A DNA stretch of 64,000 bases from Pseudomonas tohonis (GCF_012767755.2 NZ_AP023189.1:2792001-2856000); one strand, 5' to 3'. Counted from the stretch's first letter, positions 19,035-27,892 are shown. Made by a program: numbers and translations. The notes: generated by a model from the letters alone, not told the origin.

Positions 19035-20360
19035 GGGGAACTCCAGCACGAAGCGCGTCCAGCCACCGGCCGATTCGCAGCGGATGCTGCCGCCGTGGGC
19101 GTGGACGATGGAGCGGGTGATGGCCAGGCCGAGGCCGGCGTGTTCCGCCTGGCCTTCGCGGCGCGCCGGGTCGGCGCGGAAGAAGCGGTCGAACAGCCGG
19201 GGCAGCAGTTCGGCGGGGATCGGCGCACCGTCGTTGGCCACTTCCAGGCGCACCCGCGTGGCCTCGCGCTGCACGCTCAGGCGGATGTGGCCGCCCGGCG
19301 GGGTGAAGCGCAGGGCGTTGTCGATGAGGTTGGACAGGGCGCGGCGCAGCATGGCACGGTCGGCGGGCAGCGGCGCGTCGCCCTGGCGCGTGAGGCTCAC
19401 CTGGCCGTCCTCGGCCAGGGGCGCGAAGAACTCCGCGAGGGCATCCAGCTCCTCGCCCAGTTGCAGCGGCTCCAGGCGCGTGGCCAGCAGGCCGTGCTCG
19501 GCCTTGGCCAGGAACAGCATGTCGTTGACCATCTGCGCCAGGTGCTGCAGCTCCTCCAGGTTGGAGTGCAGGGCTTCGCGGTAGGTGTCGCCGTCGCGCG
19601 GCTGGGCGAGGGTCACCTGGGTCTGGGTGAGCAGGTTGGACAGCGGCGTGCGCAGCTCGTGGGCGATGTCGCTGGAGAAGGCCGAGAGGCGCTGGAAGGC
19701 ATCGTCCAGGCGGCCGAGCATGGCATTGAAGGCGCGGGTCAGTTCGGCCAGCTCGGGCGGCACCGGGTCTTCGGCGAGGCGGGTGGTGAGGGAGTCGGCG
19801 GAGACGCCGGCGGCCACTTCGGCCATGCGCCGCAGGGGGCGCAGGCCGCTGCGCACGGCCCAGGCGCCGAGCAGGGCGGTGGCCAGGGCGCTGAGGCCGA
19901 CGGTGAGCCAGATCAGCCGTTGCATGCGTTCGAGGAAGTGCTGGTGGTGGGTGATGTCCAGGCGCAGCTCCAGCCGTGGCGAGTCCGCACGCGCGGGCTC
20001 CAGCGGGGCTTCGAAGCGGCGCCAGGCGATGTCGCCGTGGCTGTCGTGGGCGGCGCTGGCCACTGCCAGGCTGTCGAACCAGGGTTCGCCGTCGGCGCCG
20101 ATGATGCGCAGGGCGAGGTCGGGGTGGCGCTCGAGTTCCGTGCGCAGCTGGTCTTCATGGGGCGCCAGGTCGCCGGGCTGGCGGGCGGGGCCGAGGATGC
20201 TGCGGAACACCTCGGCCTTGCCGTCCAGCAACTGGCGGTCGAGCTCGATGAAGTGGGCTTCGCTGGCGCGGTCGAAGAGCACGCCGGCGATCAGCGAGAC
20301 GGCGGCGGTGCTGGCGGCGAACAGCAGGCTGAGGCGGGCGCCGAGGGACAGGCGGCGCAT
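19023..20360 (-). CDS. copS: CopS-like heavy-metal sensor histidine kinase
   Basis: This 445-residue membrane kinase has an N-terminal transmembrane helix (LSLLFAASTAAVSLIAGVLF), a periplasmic sensor region, a second helix (LIWLTVGLSALATALLGAWAV) and a HAMP linker. The phospho-acceptor His is in FSSDIAHELRTPLSNLL (about residue 235), and the N, F and G boxes are intact (NLIDNALRFTPPGG, FDRFFRADPARR, GLGLAITRSIVHAHGG). It belongs to the CusS/CopS family, which senses periplasmic copper. It overlaps copR by one base and is divergent from the copper resistance genes. Confidence 0.88.
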   Translation of the reverse strand: MRRLSLGARLSLLFAASTAAVSLIAGVLFDRASEAHFIELDRQLLDGKAEVFRSILGPARQPGDLAPHEDQLRTELERHPDLALRIIGADGEPWFDSLAVASAAHDSHGDIAWRRFEAPLEPARADSPRLELRLDITHHQHFLERMQRLIWLTVGLSALATALLGAWAVRSGLRPLRRMAEVAAGVSADSLTTRLAEDPVPPELAELTRAFNAMLGRLDDAFQRLSAFSSDIAHELRTPLSNLLTQTQVTLAQPRDGDTYREALHSNLEELQHLAQMVNDMLFLAKAEHGLLATRLEPLQLGEELDALAEFFAPLAEDGQVSLTRQGDAPLPADRAMLRRALSNLIDNALRFTPPGGHIRLSVQREATRVRLEVANDGAPIPAELLPRLFDRFFRADPARREGQAEHAGLGLAITRSIVHAHGGSIRCESAGGWTRFVLEFPLAP

Positions 20361-21040
20361 CAGGCGTCCCGCGCCTCGAGCACGTAGCCCATGCCACGCA
20401 CGGTGTGGATCAGCTTGGTCGGCCAGGCGTCGTCGACCTTGGCGCGCAGGCGGCGGATGGCGACCTCGATGACGTTGGTGTCGCTGTCGAAGTTCATGTC
20501 CCAGACCTGGGAGGCGATCAGCGACTTGGGCAGCACCTCGCCGTGGCGGCGCAGCAGCAGTTCGAGCAGGGCGAATTCCTTGGCGGTGAGGTCGATGCGC
20601 TGGCCGTCGCGCTCGACCCGGCGGCGCAGCAGGTCGAGGCGCAGGTCGGCCAGTTGCAGGCTGGTGTCCTGCTGGCCGGCGCTGCCCCGGCGCAGCAGGG
20701 TGCGCACGCGGGCCAGCAGCTCGGCGAAGGCGAAGGGCTTGACCAGGTAGTCGTCGGCACCCAGCTCCAGGCCGTGCACGCGGTCTTCCACGGCGTCGCG
20801 GGCGGTGAGGAACAGCACCGGGGTCTCCAGGCCGGCATCGCGCAGGGTGCGCAGCACCTGCCAGCCGTCGCGGCCGGGGAGCATCACGTCGAGGATGATC
20901 AGGTCGTGGTCGCCGGTCAGGGCCAGGTGCTGGCCGGCGATGCCGTCGCTGGCGAGGTCGACGAGGAAGCCGGCCTCGCCCAGGCCCTGGCGCAGGTACT
21001 GGCCGGTCTTGGGCTGGTCTTCGACTATCAGCAGTTTCAT
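20360..21040 (-). CDS. copR: CopR-like response regulator
   Basis: This is a 226-residue OmpR/PhoB-type regulator. The receiver domain has phospho-acceptor Asp51 ([13 protein letters not shown]), switch Thr (FLTAR) and Lys (YLVKPFAF), followed by a winged-helix DNA-binding domain ([20 protein letters not shown]). The true start is the ATG at 21038-21040 ([11 protein letters not shown]); the longer open frame is upstream DNA. It forms an operon with copS and lies opposite the cupredoxin-copA-copB operon, which it probably activates when copper is high. Confidence 0.9.
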   Translation of the reverse strand: MKLLIVEDQPKTGQYLRQGLGEAGFLVDLASDGIAGQHLALTGDHDLIILDVMLPGRDGWQVLRTLRDAGLETPVLFLTARDAVEDRVHGLELGADDYLVKPFAFAELLARVRTLLRRGSAGQQDTSLQLADLRLDLLRRRVERDGQRIDLTAKEFALLELLLRRHGEVLPKSLIASQVWDMNFDSDTNVIEVAIRRLRAKVDDAWPTKLIHTVRGMGYVLEARDA

Positions 21041-21103
21041 GGGGCTCTCGGGGTGGGCGATGGCTGCTTTTATACCGCGCCGGCGGCTGCGGGTGGGGCT
21101 TGC

Positions 21104-21118
21104 TGACAAAGTTGTAAT
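21104..21118. promoter_or_regulatory. CopR/CusR-type box
   Basis: TGACAAAGTTGTAAT matches the E. coli CusR half-site pattern TGACAANNTTGTCAT with one mismatch. It sits in the 145-nt divergent region between copR and the cupredoxin gene, about 70 nt before the latter. Its position fits activation of the resistance operon and possibly copRS autoregulation. Confidence 0.65.
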
Positions 21119-21185
21119 GTTCCGGTCAGCCAGGCGGCAGCCTGGGTTGCCTAAGGTGGTGGCATCCCACTCAAGGAGCCTTGCC

Positions 21186-21734
21186 ATGAAAACCCCCTTG
21201 CTCGCCCTGGCTATCGGCCTGTCCATCAGCCTGCCGGTGTTCGCCGACACCCCCGCCGGTGGCTACGCCTTCGGTCATCCGGCCAAGGCCGCCGAGGCCG
21301 ACCGCACCGTGCAGATCACCCTCGGCGACATGTACTACGAGCCGGCCGAACTGGACGTGAAGGCGGGCGAGACGGTGCGCTTCGTGCTGAAGAACACCGG
21401 CGCCCTGTTGCATGAGTTCAACCTGGGCGATGCCGCCATGCATGCGTCGCACCAGAAGGAAATGCTGCAGATGCAGCAGATGGGCATGCTCACCCCCACC
21501 GGCATGAACCACGACATGGGCCAGATGGACCACAGCAAGATGGGCCATGACATGGCCGGCATGGATCACGGCGCGATGATGAAGCACGACGACCCCAACA
21601 GCGTGCTGGTGGAGCCGGGCAAGACCGCCGAGCTCACCTGGACCTTCAGCGCCGCCACCGGCCTGGAGTTCGCCTGCAACATCCCCGGCCACTACCAGGC
21701 GGGGATGGTCGGCCGCCTCAAGGTCACGCCATGA
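21186..21734 (+). CDS. Periplasmic cupredoxin with His/Met-rich insert
   Basis: This 182-residue protein has a signal peptide ([18 protein letters not shown]) and a cupredoxin fold. The first copper ligand His is in LLHEFNLGD, and the C-terminal Cys-His-Met cluster lies in [16 protein letters not shown]. Between them is a long His/Met-rich insert (about residues 85-140, repeated MDH, MGH and GM motifs) that could bind several copper ions. It is the first gene of the operon and overlaps copA by 4 nt. It probably buffers or delivers copper to CopA. The start follows AAGGAG. Confidence 0.85.
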   Translation: MKTPLLALAIGLSISLPVFADTPAGGYAFGHPAKAAEADRTVQITLGDMYYEPAELDVKAGETVRFVLKNTGALLHEFNLGDAAMHASHQKEMLQMQQMGMLTPTGMNHDMGQMDHSKMGHDMAGMDHGAMMKHDDPNSVLVEPGKTAELTWTFSAATGLEFACNIPGHYQAGMVGRLKVTP

Positions 21735-23422
21735 GGCGCACGCTGATCGGCGCCGGGCTGCTGGCCCTGGCCGCCGACGCCCTGGGTGGCGGTTACGACC
21801 TGGTGATCGATGAAGGCCGGGTGGAGCTGAGCGACGGCAGCCGGCCGGCGCTGACCATCAATGGCCGGTCCCCCGCCCCGGAGCTGCGCTTCAAGGAGGG
21901 CGAGGAGGTGGAGATCCGCGTGACCAACCGCCTTGACCGCGACACCTCGCTGCACTGGCACGGGATCATCCTGCCCTACGACCAGGACGGCGTGCCGGGC
22001 ATCAGCTTTCCCGGCATCAAGCCCGGGCAGACCTTCACCTACCGCTTCCGCCTGCAGCAGTCGGGCACCTACTGGTACCACGCCCACAGCGACTTCCAGG
22101 AGCAGGAGGGGTTGTACGGGCCGCTGGTCATCGAGCCGCGTGCCCGCGAGCCGTACCGCTACGACCGCGAGTACACGGTGATGCTGTTCGACTGGCAGGA
22201 CGAGAAGCCCGAGCGCACCCTGGCCAACCTGAAGAAGGACGCCGAGTACTACAACGACCAGAAGCTGACCCTGGGGGATTTCTTCCGCGACGCCGGGCGC
22301 GATGGTATCTGGGCGACGCTGAAGGACCGCTGGGCCTGGGGCGACATGCGCATGTCGCCGACCGATATCGCCGATGTCAGCGGCTTCCGCTTCCTGGTCA
22401 ACGGCCGCGACACCGCGCAGAACTGGACGGCGCTGTTCAAGCCCGGCGAGCGGGTGCGCCTGCGCATCATCAACGCCTCGGGCATGAGCTACTTCGACCT
22501 GCGCATCCCCGGCCTGCCGATGACCGTGGTGCAGGCCGACGGCAACGACGTGCTGCCGGTGACGGTGGACCGCCTGCGCATGGCGGTGGCGGAAACCTAT
22601 GACGTGATCGTGCAGCCCACCGAGGACCGCGCCTATTCGCTGCTGGCCGAATCCATGGACCGGCGCGGCCTGGTGCGCGCCACCCTGGCCCCGCGCGAGG
22701 GCATGGCCGGCGAGGTGCCGCCCCTGGGCGCGCCCCGGCGCCTGACCATGGCGGACATGGGCATGGCCCACGACATGGGCGATATGGGCGATATGGGTGA
22801 TATGGACGGCATGGCGGGCATGGATCACGGGGCCATGGCCGGGATGGATCATGCCGCGATGGGCCACGGGATGCCTGCGGCCTCGGCGGGCAACCCCGAC
22901 TACGCACCGGGCAGCGGCGTGGCGCCGGAGGCCGAGGGCGGGCGCGTGCTGGTCTATGGCGACCTCAAGGCAATGCGCCCGGATGCCCGCTACCGCGCGC
23001 CGGACCGCACCATCGAGCTGAAGCTCACCGGCAACATGGAGCGCTACTTCTGGTCGTTCGACGGGGTGAAGTACTCGGAGGCTGAGCCCATCCGCCTGCG
23101 CTACGGCGAGCGTGTGCGCTTTCGCTTCGTCAACCAGACGATGATGAACCACCCCATGCACCTGCATGGCATGTGGATGCAGCTGGACAAGGGCAACGGC
23201 CGGCTCAACCCGCTCAAGCACGTGGTCAACGTCGCTCCGGGCAGCACCCTGGAGGTGGATGTGCCGGCCGACGCCATCGGCGAGTGGGCCTTCCACTGCC
23301 ACCTGATCTACCACATGGCCAGTGGCATGTTCCGCAAGGTGGTGGTCGAGGCGCCCGACGGCAGCAGCCGGTCCCTGGGCGATGCCATGGACATGAAGGA
23401 GGCCGCCCATGCGCAGCATTGA
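21731..23422 (+). CDS. copA: CopA-like multicopper oxidase
   Basis: This 563-residue multicopper oxidase of the copper-resistance type has all copper-binding motifs: HWHG (75-78), YWYHAHSD, HPMHLHG, and the C-terminal HCHLIYHMASGM from about residue 522. A Met/His-rich loop around residues 335-375 (tandem MGD, then GMDHGAM-type motifs) resembles the copper-storage region of CopA/PcoA. The N-terminus is short ([19 protein letters not shown]) and only loosely like a Tat signal. It is expected in the periplasm, oxidising Cu(I). It overlaps copB by 14 nt. Confidence 0.92.
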   Translation: MRRTLIGAGLLALAADALGGGYDLVIDEGRVELSDGSRPALTINGRSPAPELRFKEGEEVEIRVTNRLDRDTSLHWHGIILPYDQDGVPGISFPGIKPGQTFTYRFRLQQSGTYWYHAHSDFQEQEGLYGPLVIEPRAREPYRYDREYTVMLFDWQDEKPERTLANLKKDAEYYNDQKLTLGDFFRDAGRDGIWATLKDRWAWGDMRMSPTDIADVSGFRFLVNGRDTAQNWTALFKPGERVRLRIINASGMSYFDLRIPGLPMTVVQADGNDVLPVTVDRLRMAVAETYDVIVQPTEDRAYSLLAESMDRRGLVRATLAPREGMAGEVPPLGAPRRLTMADMGMAHDMGDMGDMGDMDGMAGMDHGAMAGMDHAAMGHGMPAASAGNPDYAPGSGVAPEAEGGRVLVYGDLKAMRPDARYRAPDRTIELKLTGNMERYFWSFDGVKYSEAEPIRLRYGERVRFRFVNQTMMNHPMHLHGMWMQLDKGNGRLNPLKHVVNVAPGSTLEVDVPADAIGEWAFHCHLIYHMASGMFRKVVVEAPDGSSRSLGDAMDMKEAAHAQH

Positions 23423-24110
23423 ATGGGGGCTGCTGGCGGTTCTGACCAGCCCGGCGGCGCTGGCGATGGACATGGATGCCATGCCCGTCGGCTACTTCGG
23501 TTTCGATCGCCTGGAGAGCCGCCTGCATGGCAATGACGCCCAGCTGGCCTGGGAGGCGGAGGGCTGGTACGGCACCGACCTGCACAAGCTGGTGCTGAAA
23601 AGCGAGGGGCTGCGCGACGCCGGTGGCCCGACCGTGGACAGCGAGACGCAGCTGCTTTACCGGCGCATGGCGAGCGAATTCTTCGACTGGCAGGCGGGGT
23701 TGCGCCACGACGACCAGCCGGGGCCCTCGCGCAGCCATGGGATGCTCGGCCTCAAGGGCCTGGCGCCGCAGTGGTTCGAGGTGGAGGCGAACCTGTTCGT
23801 CAGCGAACGGGGCGATACCTCCCTGCGCCTGGAGGCGGAGTACGAGCTGCTGCTGACCCGGCGCCTGGTGCTGGAACCGCGCCTGGAATACGACCTGGCC
23901 CTGGCGGATGACCGCGACCTGGGGCGTGGTGCGGGTGGCAGCACCCTGGAGACCGGGCTGCGCCTGCACTGGCGGTTGGCGCCGAATTTCTCGCCCTATG
24001 TCGGCTACGAGTGGGAGCGCACTTATGGCCGCAGCGGCGATTGGCTGCGTGAGGCGGGCGAGGCGGACGAGGAGGGCGCCTGGGTGGTGGGGCTGCGCGC
24101 CTGGTTCTGA
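23409..24110 (+). CDS. copB: CopB-like outer-membrane copper resistance protein
   Basis: This 233-residue protein has a signal peptide ending SPAALA, then a short acidic/Met start (MDMDAMPVGYFGFDRLE) and an amphipathic beta-barrel pattern (VEANLFVSERGDTSLRLEAEYELLLTRRLVLEPRLEYDLA) ending in aromatic residues RAWF. This matches the CopB/PcoB outer-membrane family. Unlike plasmid CopB proteins it lacks the long Met/His-rich N-terminal repeat, a role perhaps taken over by the cupredoxin. It is the last gene of the copper operon. Confidence 0.88.
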   Translation: MRSIEWGLLAVLTSPAALAMDMDAMPVGYFGFDRLESRLHGNDAQLAWEAEGWYGTDLHKLVLKSEGLRDAGGPTVDSETQLLYRRMASEFFDWQAGLRHDDQPGPSRSHGMLGLKGLAPQWFEVEANLFVSERGDTSLRLEAEYELLLTRRLVLEPRLEYDLALADDRDLGRGAGGSTLETGLRLHWRLAPNFSPYVGYEWERTYGRSGDWLREAGEADEEGAWVVGLRAWF

Positions 24111-24188
24111 GCGGGCGCCGGGCGGGTTTTGCGGCGGGCGGCGGCCTGTATACAATTGCCGGGTTTTCCCGCTCAGGTCGCCTTCCTC

Positions 24189-25019
24189 ATGCAGCATCCC
24201 GCCGAACACTCGCCGCTGGGCAAATCCAGCGAGTACATCAGCACCTACAGCCCGCAACTGCTGTTCCCCATCTCCCGCGTGGCTAAGTGGAACGAACTGG
24301 GGCTGACGGCGGAGACCCTGCCCTACAAGGGCGTGGATTTCTGGAATTGCTATGAGCTGTCCTGGCTGACCCCGTCCGGCAAGCCGGTGGTGGCCATCGG
24401 CGAGTTCGCCATCCCGGCGGATTCGCCGAACATCATCGAGTCGAAGTCCTTCAAGCTCTACCTCAACTCGCTGAACCAGAGCGCCTTCGCCGATGCCGCC
24501 GCGCTGGTGGCGGTGCTGGAGAAGGACCTGTCCGCCGCCGCCGGTGCTCCGGTGCAGGTGCGGGTGCGCAGCCTGGCCGAGGTGGAGGCCGAAGGGGTGG
24601 CCCGTGCCGCCGGCGTCTGCATCGACGACCTGGATATCGCCATCGCCAACTACGAGCACCCGCAGCCGGAGCTGCTGCGCGCCGACGCTGGCGAGGTGGT
24701 GGAGGAGGCGCTGCACAGCCACCTGTTGAAGTCCAACTGCCCGGTCACCAGCCAGCCGGACTGGGGCACCCTGGTGGTGGAGTACAAAGGCGCGCGCCTG
24801 GATCACGCCAGCTTCCTGGCCTACATCGTCAGCTTCCGCCAGCACTGCGATTTCCACGAGCAATGCGTCGAGCGTGTCTTCCTCGACCTCAAGCGGCTGC
24901 TGAACCCCGAGTACCTGACGGTGCATGCCCGCTACGTGCGCCGGGGCGGGCTGGACATCAACCCCTACCGCAGCACCCACGCGCTGGCGCCGGACAACGG
25001 GCGGCTCGCGCGGCAGTAG
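24189..25019 (+). CDS. queF: QueF, NADPH-dependent 7-cyano-7-deazaguanine reductase
   Basis: This 276-residue enzyme reduces preQ0 to preQ1 in queuosine biosynthesis. It has the bimodular (E. coli-type) length, with the catalytic cysteine in [15 protein letters not shown] and the following Asp in the same motif. The NADPH-binding part is around [18 protein letters not shown] chose the ATG at 24189 ([17 protein letters not shown]); the longer frame begins in the copB-queF gap. A TATACAAT-like sequence about 40 nt upstream is a candidate -10 box. It is transcribed independently of the copper operon and ends at a bidirectional terminator. Confidence 0.93.
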   Translation: MQHPAEHSPLGKSSEYISTYSPQLLFPISRVAKWNELGLTAETLPYKGVDFWNCYELSWLTPSGKPVVAIGEFAIPADSPNIIESKSFKLYLNSLNQSAFADAAALVAVLEKDLSAAAGAPVQVRVRSLAEVEAEGVARAAGVCIDDLDIAIANYEHPQPELLRADAGEVVEEALHSHLLKSNCPVTSQPDWGTLVVEYKGARLDHASFLAYIVSFRQHCDFHEQCVERVFLDLKRLLNPEYLTVHARYVRRGGLDINPYRSTHALAPDNGRLARQ

Positions 25020-25064
25020 GCGGCCCATTCCCCGGGCTGAAGCCAGGGCTAGCGCCCAGAACGC

Positions 25065-25092
25065 AAAACCCCGGCACAAGGCCGGGGTTTTT
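25065..25092. terminator. Bidirectional Rho-independent terminator (queF / DUF4404)
   Basis: A CCCCGGC-loop-GCCGGGG hairpin is flanked by AAAA on the left and TTTTT on the right, between convergent queF and the DUF4404 gene. It can serve both strands. Confidence 0.85.
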
Positions 25093-25105
25093 GTTGCAGC
25101 TGCCG

Positions 25106-25369
25106 TCAGATGCCCATGTTCGCCAGGCTCTGGACGATGTTGCGCAAGGTGCCGGCCAGGGTCGGGTGCTTGATCTCGAAGCGCTCGACCGCGAGGTTGA
25201 CGCCATCCACCAGGCTGTCGTCAGGCGGGGTGGCCGGCTCGGCGGCCAGTTGCAGTTCGATGTCCTGGATCAGCGTGTTCAGCTCGGCGCGCTCGTGCTC
25301 ATCCATCGGGGCGTCGCTGGCCAACTGCTCGCGCAGTTCTTGCAGTTGCTGCTGCAGGCGTTCAGACAT
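25106..25369 (-). CDS. DUF4404 family protein
   Basis: This is an 87-residue, mostly helical, acidic cytoplasmic protein (MSERLQQQLQELREQLA...). A heptad-like N-terminal half is followed by a conserved tail (ERFEIKHPTLAGTLRNIVQSLANMGI). I assign it to DUF4404 by resemblance; no function is known. A GGAGAA ribosome site precedes the ATG. In P. aeruginosa a similar small gene also appears to lie next to queF. Confidence 0.75.
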   Translation of the reverse strand: MSERLQQQLQELREQLASDAPMDEHERAELNTLIQDIELQLAAEPATPPDDSLVDGVNLAVERFEIKHPTLAGTLRNIVQSLANMGI

Positions 25370-25497
25370 GGCGTTCTCCTTTCATGTGACTCAGGAGTGG
25401 ACCTCGGGCGGCTGTCAAAAGGTCCCTCGTGTCGTTGAGATTAATCCAGGAGTGCCGCGCGCGCCTGATCCCGATCAAGGCTGTAACAATTGCCGGC

Positions 25498-26238
25498 TCA
25501 GGGCTTTTCCCCCTTCTGCCGGCGTGCCGCCAGGTCGTCCAGGCAGGCGGGCAGCTCGCCCAGGTGGTCGATCACCGAATGGGCGCCCAGGCGGTACAGC
25601 TCCAGGGTCGCGCGGGCGCGTAGCGGGTCGCGTTCGCTGCTGGGCAGGGCCTGCCAGTCACCGAGGGCCTGGCCGCAAAGGCGCCCGCTGGCGGCCAGGC
25701 CCACGGTCCACAGCCCGGCGTTGAGCCCGGCCTGGATCAGGCGTGGTTCGCCGCTGACCAGCACGCAGCCTTCGAGGCGGTCGACGCCCAGGCTGGCGAG
25801 GGCGCTCCAGCAGGCGTCGGGCGCTGGCCAGGGACGGCAGTCGGGGTCGTTGCCGGCGGCCAGGGTGCTGGCCAGGGGGCCGGAGAGGGCGTGGGTGGTG
25901 CCTTCGGGCAGTTCGTCCAGCCAGGCGCCGGGGATCTGCCGGGTGGCCAGGAGGTCGAGGAGCTGGTCCAGGCCCGGGGCCGCTTCGGCGTGTTCGTCGG
26001 CGGCGCTGGCCAGGGCTTCGGCGAAGCGGGCGAGCTCGGCGGCCTTGGCCGGGCGCTGCAGGGCATGGCCGAGGGCCTGGGTCGGCGGCAGGTTGGCGGC
26101 TTCCTGCAGGCGCTCCGGGGCGCAGCGGGGCAGGGTGCGGGTCAGGGCCACGGGGAGGGTCCGGGCGCCGAAGTCCACGAGGCAGCCGGACAGGCCGAAG
26201 AGCAGGGCGTTGAACGCGGGCGGTGTGCGGGTGGGCAT
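25498..26238 (-). CDS. HAD-like protein with a substituted catalytic aspartate
   Basis: This 246-residue protein resembles phosphonoacetaldehyde hydrolase-type HAD phosphatases. The N-terminal motif NALLFGLSGCLVDFGART aligns with the HAD motif I (FDxxGT), but the nucleophilic Asp is replaced by Gly15 and the Thr by Cys. The downstream VDRLEGCVLVSGEPRLIQAGLNAGLWTVGLA region resembles the conserved HAD C-terminal motif. The missing nucleophile suggests it is not a normal phosphatase and may be a binding or regulatory relative. The next gene to the right on the same strand is the thioesterase. Confidence 0.65.
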   Translation of the reverse strand: MPTRTPPAFNALLFGLSGCLVDFGARTLPVALTRTLPRCAPERLQEAANLPPTQALGHALQRPAKAAELARFAEALASAADEHAEAAPGLDQLLDLLATRQIPGAWLDELPEGTTHALSGPLASTLAAGNDPDCRPWPAPDACWSALASLGVDRLEGCVLVSGEPRLIQAGLNAGLWTVGLAASGRLCGQALGDWQALPSSERDPLRARATLELYRLGAHSVIDHLGELPACLDDLAARRQKGEKP

Positions 26239-26312
26239 GGCGAGGTCATCCTGACGGGGTCAGGTCCAGCCTAGCTCCGGCGGATGACGCGGCGATGACG
26301 GAAAGATGACGC

Positions 26313-26723
26313 TCAGGCGCCGCCCATCAAGGCGCGCAGGGCGGCGGGCACGGGGATCGGCCGGTTGCTGGCGTGATCGACCCAGACCAGCTTGCAGTAG
26401 CCTTCGCCGTAGGTGGATTGCGGGTCTTCCTCGGTGCTCAGGCGATGCTCGACCACCAGGCTGGAGGTGCCGACCTGGCCGGCGAACAGTTCGACGACCA
26501 CGGTGGCCGGGTGCACCACGGGGCGCAGGTAGGTGTGCAGGGTCTGCAGGACGACCGGGCCCTGCTCGACGTTGCTCATGGGGATGCCATGGCGCTCGAA
26601 CCAGGCGACCCGGGCTTCTTCCAGGTACTGGATATAGAGGGTGTTGTTGACGTGGCCGTAGCTGTCCATGTCGCCCCAGCGCACTGGGATGCGGGCAATA
26701 TGAAGCAATCGTTTTTCCTGCAT
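26313..26723 (-). CDS. Acyl-CoA thioesterase, YbgC/FadM hotdog family
   Basis: This 136-residue hotdog-fold protein has the 4-hydroxybenzoyl-CoA thioesterase-type motif RWGDMDSYGHVNNTLYIQYLEEAR, with the catalytic Asp of the GDMD motif. It hydrolyses acyl-CoA esters in the cytoplasm; the preferred acyl chain cannot be read from sequence. It is divergent from mlaA, leaving about 108 nt for two promoters. Confidence 0.88.
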   Translation of the reverse strand: MQEKRLLHIARIPVRWGDMDSYGHVNNTLYIQYLEEARVAWFERHGIPMSNVEQGPVVLQTLHTYLRPVVHPATVVVELFAGQVGTSSLVVEHRLSTEEDPQSTYGEGYCKLVWVDHASNRPIPVPAALRALMGGA

Positions 26724-26831
26724 CGGTGGCCTTCGCTATGCTGCCTATTGCGTTCCCGATGGCCGTATAATGCGCGCCTCACCGGGCTGCCCGCGGGGCT
26801 GCCACACTACTTTTCTCTAGGAGAGTCTGCA

Positions 26832-27533
26832 ATGCGAATGATCGGCACCGGGTGGCTCGATCGTCTTGGTCGTGTATGCGTCGTGGCTGGGCTGGCGCTG
26901 CTGCCGCTGGCGGCGGGTGCGGTGGAAAGCGACCCGTGGGAGGGCGTCAACCGGGTGATCTTCCGCTTCAACGACACCCTCGACACCTACGCGCTGAAGC
27001 CGGTCGCGCAGGGCTACCAGGCGGTGACCCCCGACTTCGTCGAGGATGGCGTGCACAACGTGTTCAGCAACGTCGGCGATGTCGGCAACCTGGCCAACGA
27101 CCTGCTGCAGGCGAAGTTCCACGACGCCGGTGTCGACACCGGTCGCCTGATCTTCAACACCACCTTCGGCCTGCTGGGCGTGTTCGACGTGGCCACCCGC
27201 ATGGGGCTGCAGCGCAACGACGAGGACTTCGGCCAGACCCTGGGCGCGTGGGGCGTGGGCAGTGGCCCGTACGTGGTGTTGCCGTTGCTGGGCCCGAGCA
27301 CCCTGCGCGACGCGCCGGCGAAGATCCCGGACAGCTACCTCGGCCCGTACCCGTACATCGACCATGTGCCGACCCGCAACGTGATCCGTGGCGTCAACGT
27401 CATCGACACCCGCGCCAACCTGCTGTCGGCGGAGAAGTTCATCCAGGGCGACAAGTACAACTTCATCCGCAACGCCTACCTGCAGAACCGTGAGTTCAAG
27501 GTGCGCGACGGTGAGGTCGAGGACGACTTCTAG
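26832..27533 (+). CDS. mlaA: MlaA (VacJ), outer-membrane phospholipid retention protein
   Basis: This 233-residue MlaA/VacJ family protein extracts mislocalised phospholipids from the outer membrane and passes them to the Mla pathway. Family motifs are DPWEGVNRVIFRFNDTLD, RLIFNTTFGLLGVFDVATRMG and FGQTLGAWGVGSGPYVVLPLLGPSTLRD. Unlike E. coli MlaA, its signal peptide (CVVAGLALLPLAAGAVES) lacks a lipobox cysteine at the cleavage site, so it may be processed by signal peptidase I and not lipidated. The start follows TAGGAGAG. A strong terminator follows. Confidence 0.9.
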   Translation: MRMIGTGWLDRLGRVCVVAGLALLPLAAGAVESDPWEGVNRVIFRFNDTLDTYALKPVAQGYQAVTPDFVEDGVHNVFSNVGDVGNLANDLLQAKFHDAGVDTGRLIFNTTFGLLGVFDVATRMGLQRNDEDFGQTLGAWGVGSGPYVVLPLLGPSTLRDAPAKIPDSYLGPYPYIDHVPTRNVIRGVNVIDTRANLLSAEKFIQGDKYNFIRNAYLQNREFKVRDGEVEDDF

Positions 27534-27548
27534 GCCTTCGTGGGCATG

Positions 27549-27576
27549 AAAAAGGCGGCCATCGGGCCGCCTTTTT
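27549..27576. terminator. Bidirectional Rho-independent terminator (mlaA / PilZ gene)
   Basis: An AAAAAGGCGGCC-loop-GGCCGCCTTTTT hairpin lies between convergent mlaA and the PilZ gene. Confidence 0.88.
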
Positions 27577-27592
27577 CGTTTCAGGTCATCGC

Positions 27593-27892
27593 TCAGCGCA
27601 TCGAGATGATGGCGAGCCCGATGGACTTGCCACCGTTCTCCCCGTCGCTCACGCGCACCACCTCCGCCTCGGCTTCGAGGCCCTGCAGCTCGGCGTGATC
27701 GGATGGGATGTGGACCTTGACCTTGTCGCCGATCGCCAGCTCCACATCCGCTTCCAGCTGCATGCCGGTGCTGGAGAGGTCGCGGCAAAGGGCGGGAATC
27801 TCGCGTCCGGCATGATGCAGGACGACATGGGCTTCGACTTGCATCCGGATGAAATCGCGTTTCTCGCTATAGGCTCGATCGCTTTGGCTCAT
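27593..27892 (-). CDS. PilZ-domain protein
   Basis: This is a 99-residue single-domain PilZ protein. It carries the c-di-GMP-binding signature as an N-terminal RDFIR (RxxxR) and a DLSSTG (D/NxSxxG) motif. I chose the ATG at 27892 because GAGGA lies 8 nt upstream; a GTG two codons earlier is too close to it. It should be a small cytoplasmic c-di-GMP effector. It is divergent from the RssB-like regulator gene, which makes a signalling link possible but unproven. Confidence 0.85.
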   Translation of the reverse strand: MSQSDRAYSEKRDFIRMQVEAHVVLHHAGREIPALCRDLSSTGMQLEADVELAIGDKVKVHIPSDHAELQGLEAEAEVVRVSDGENGGKSIGLAIISMR

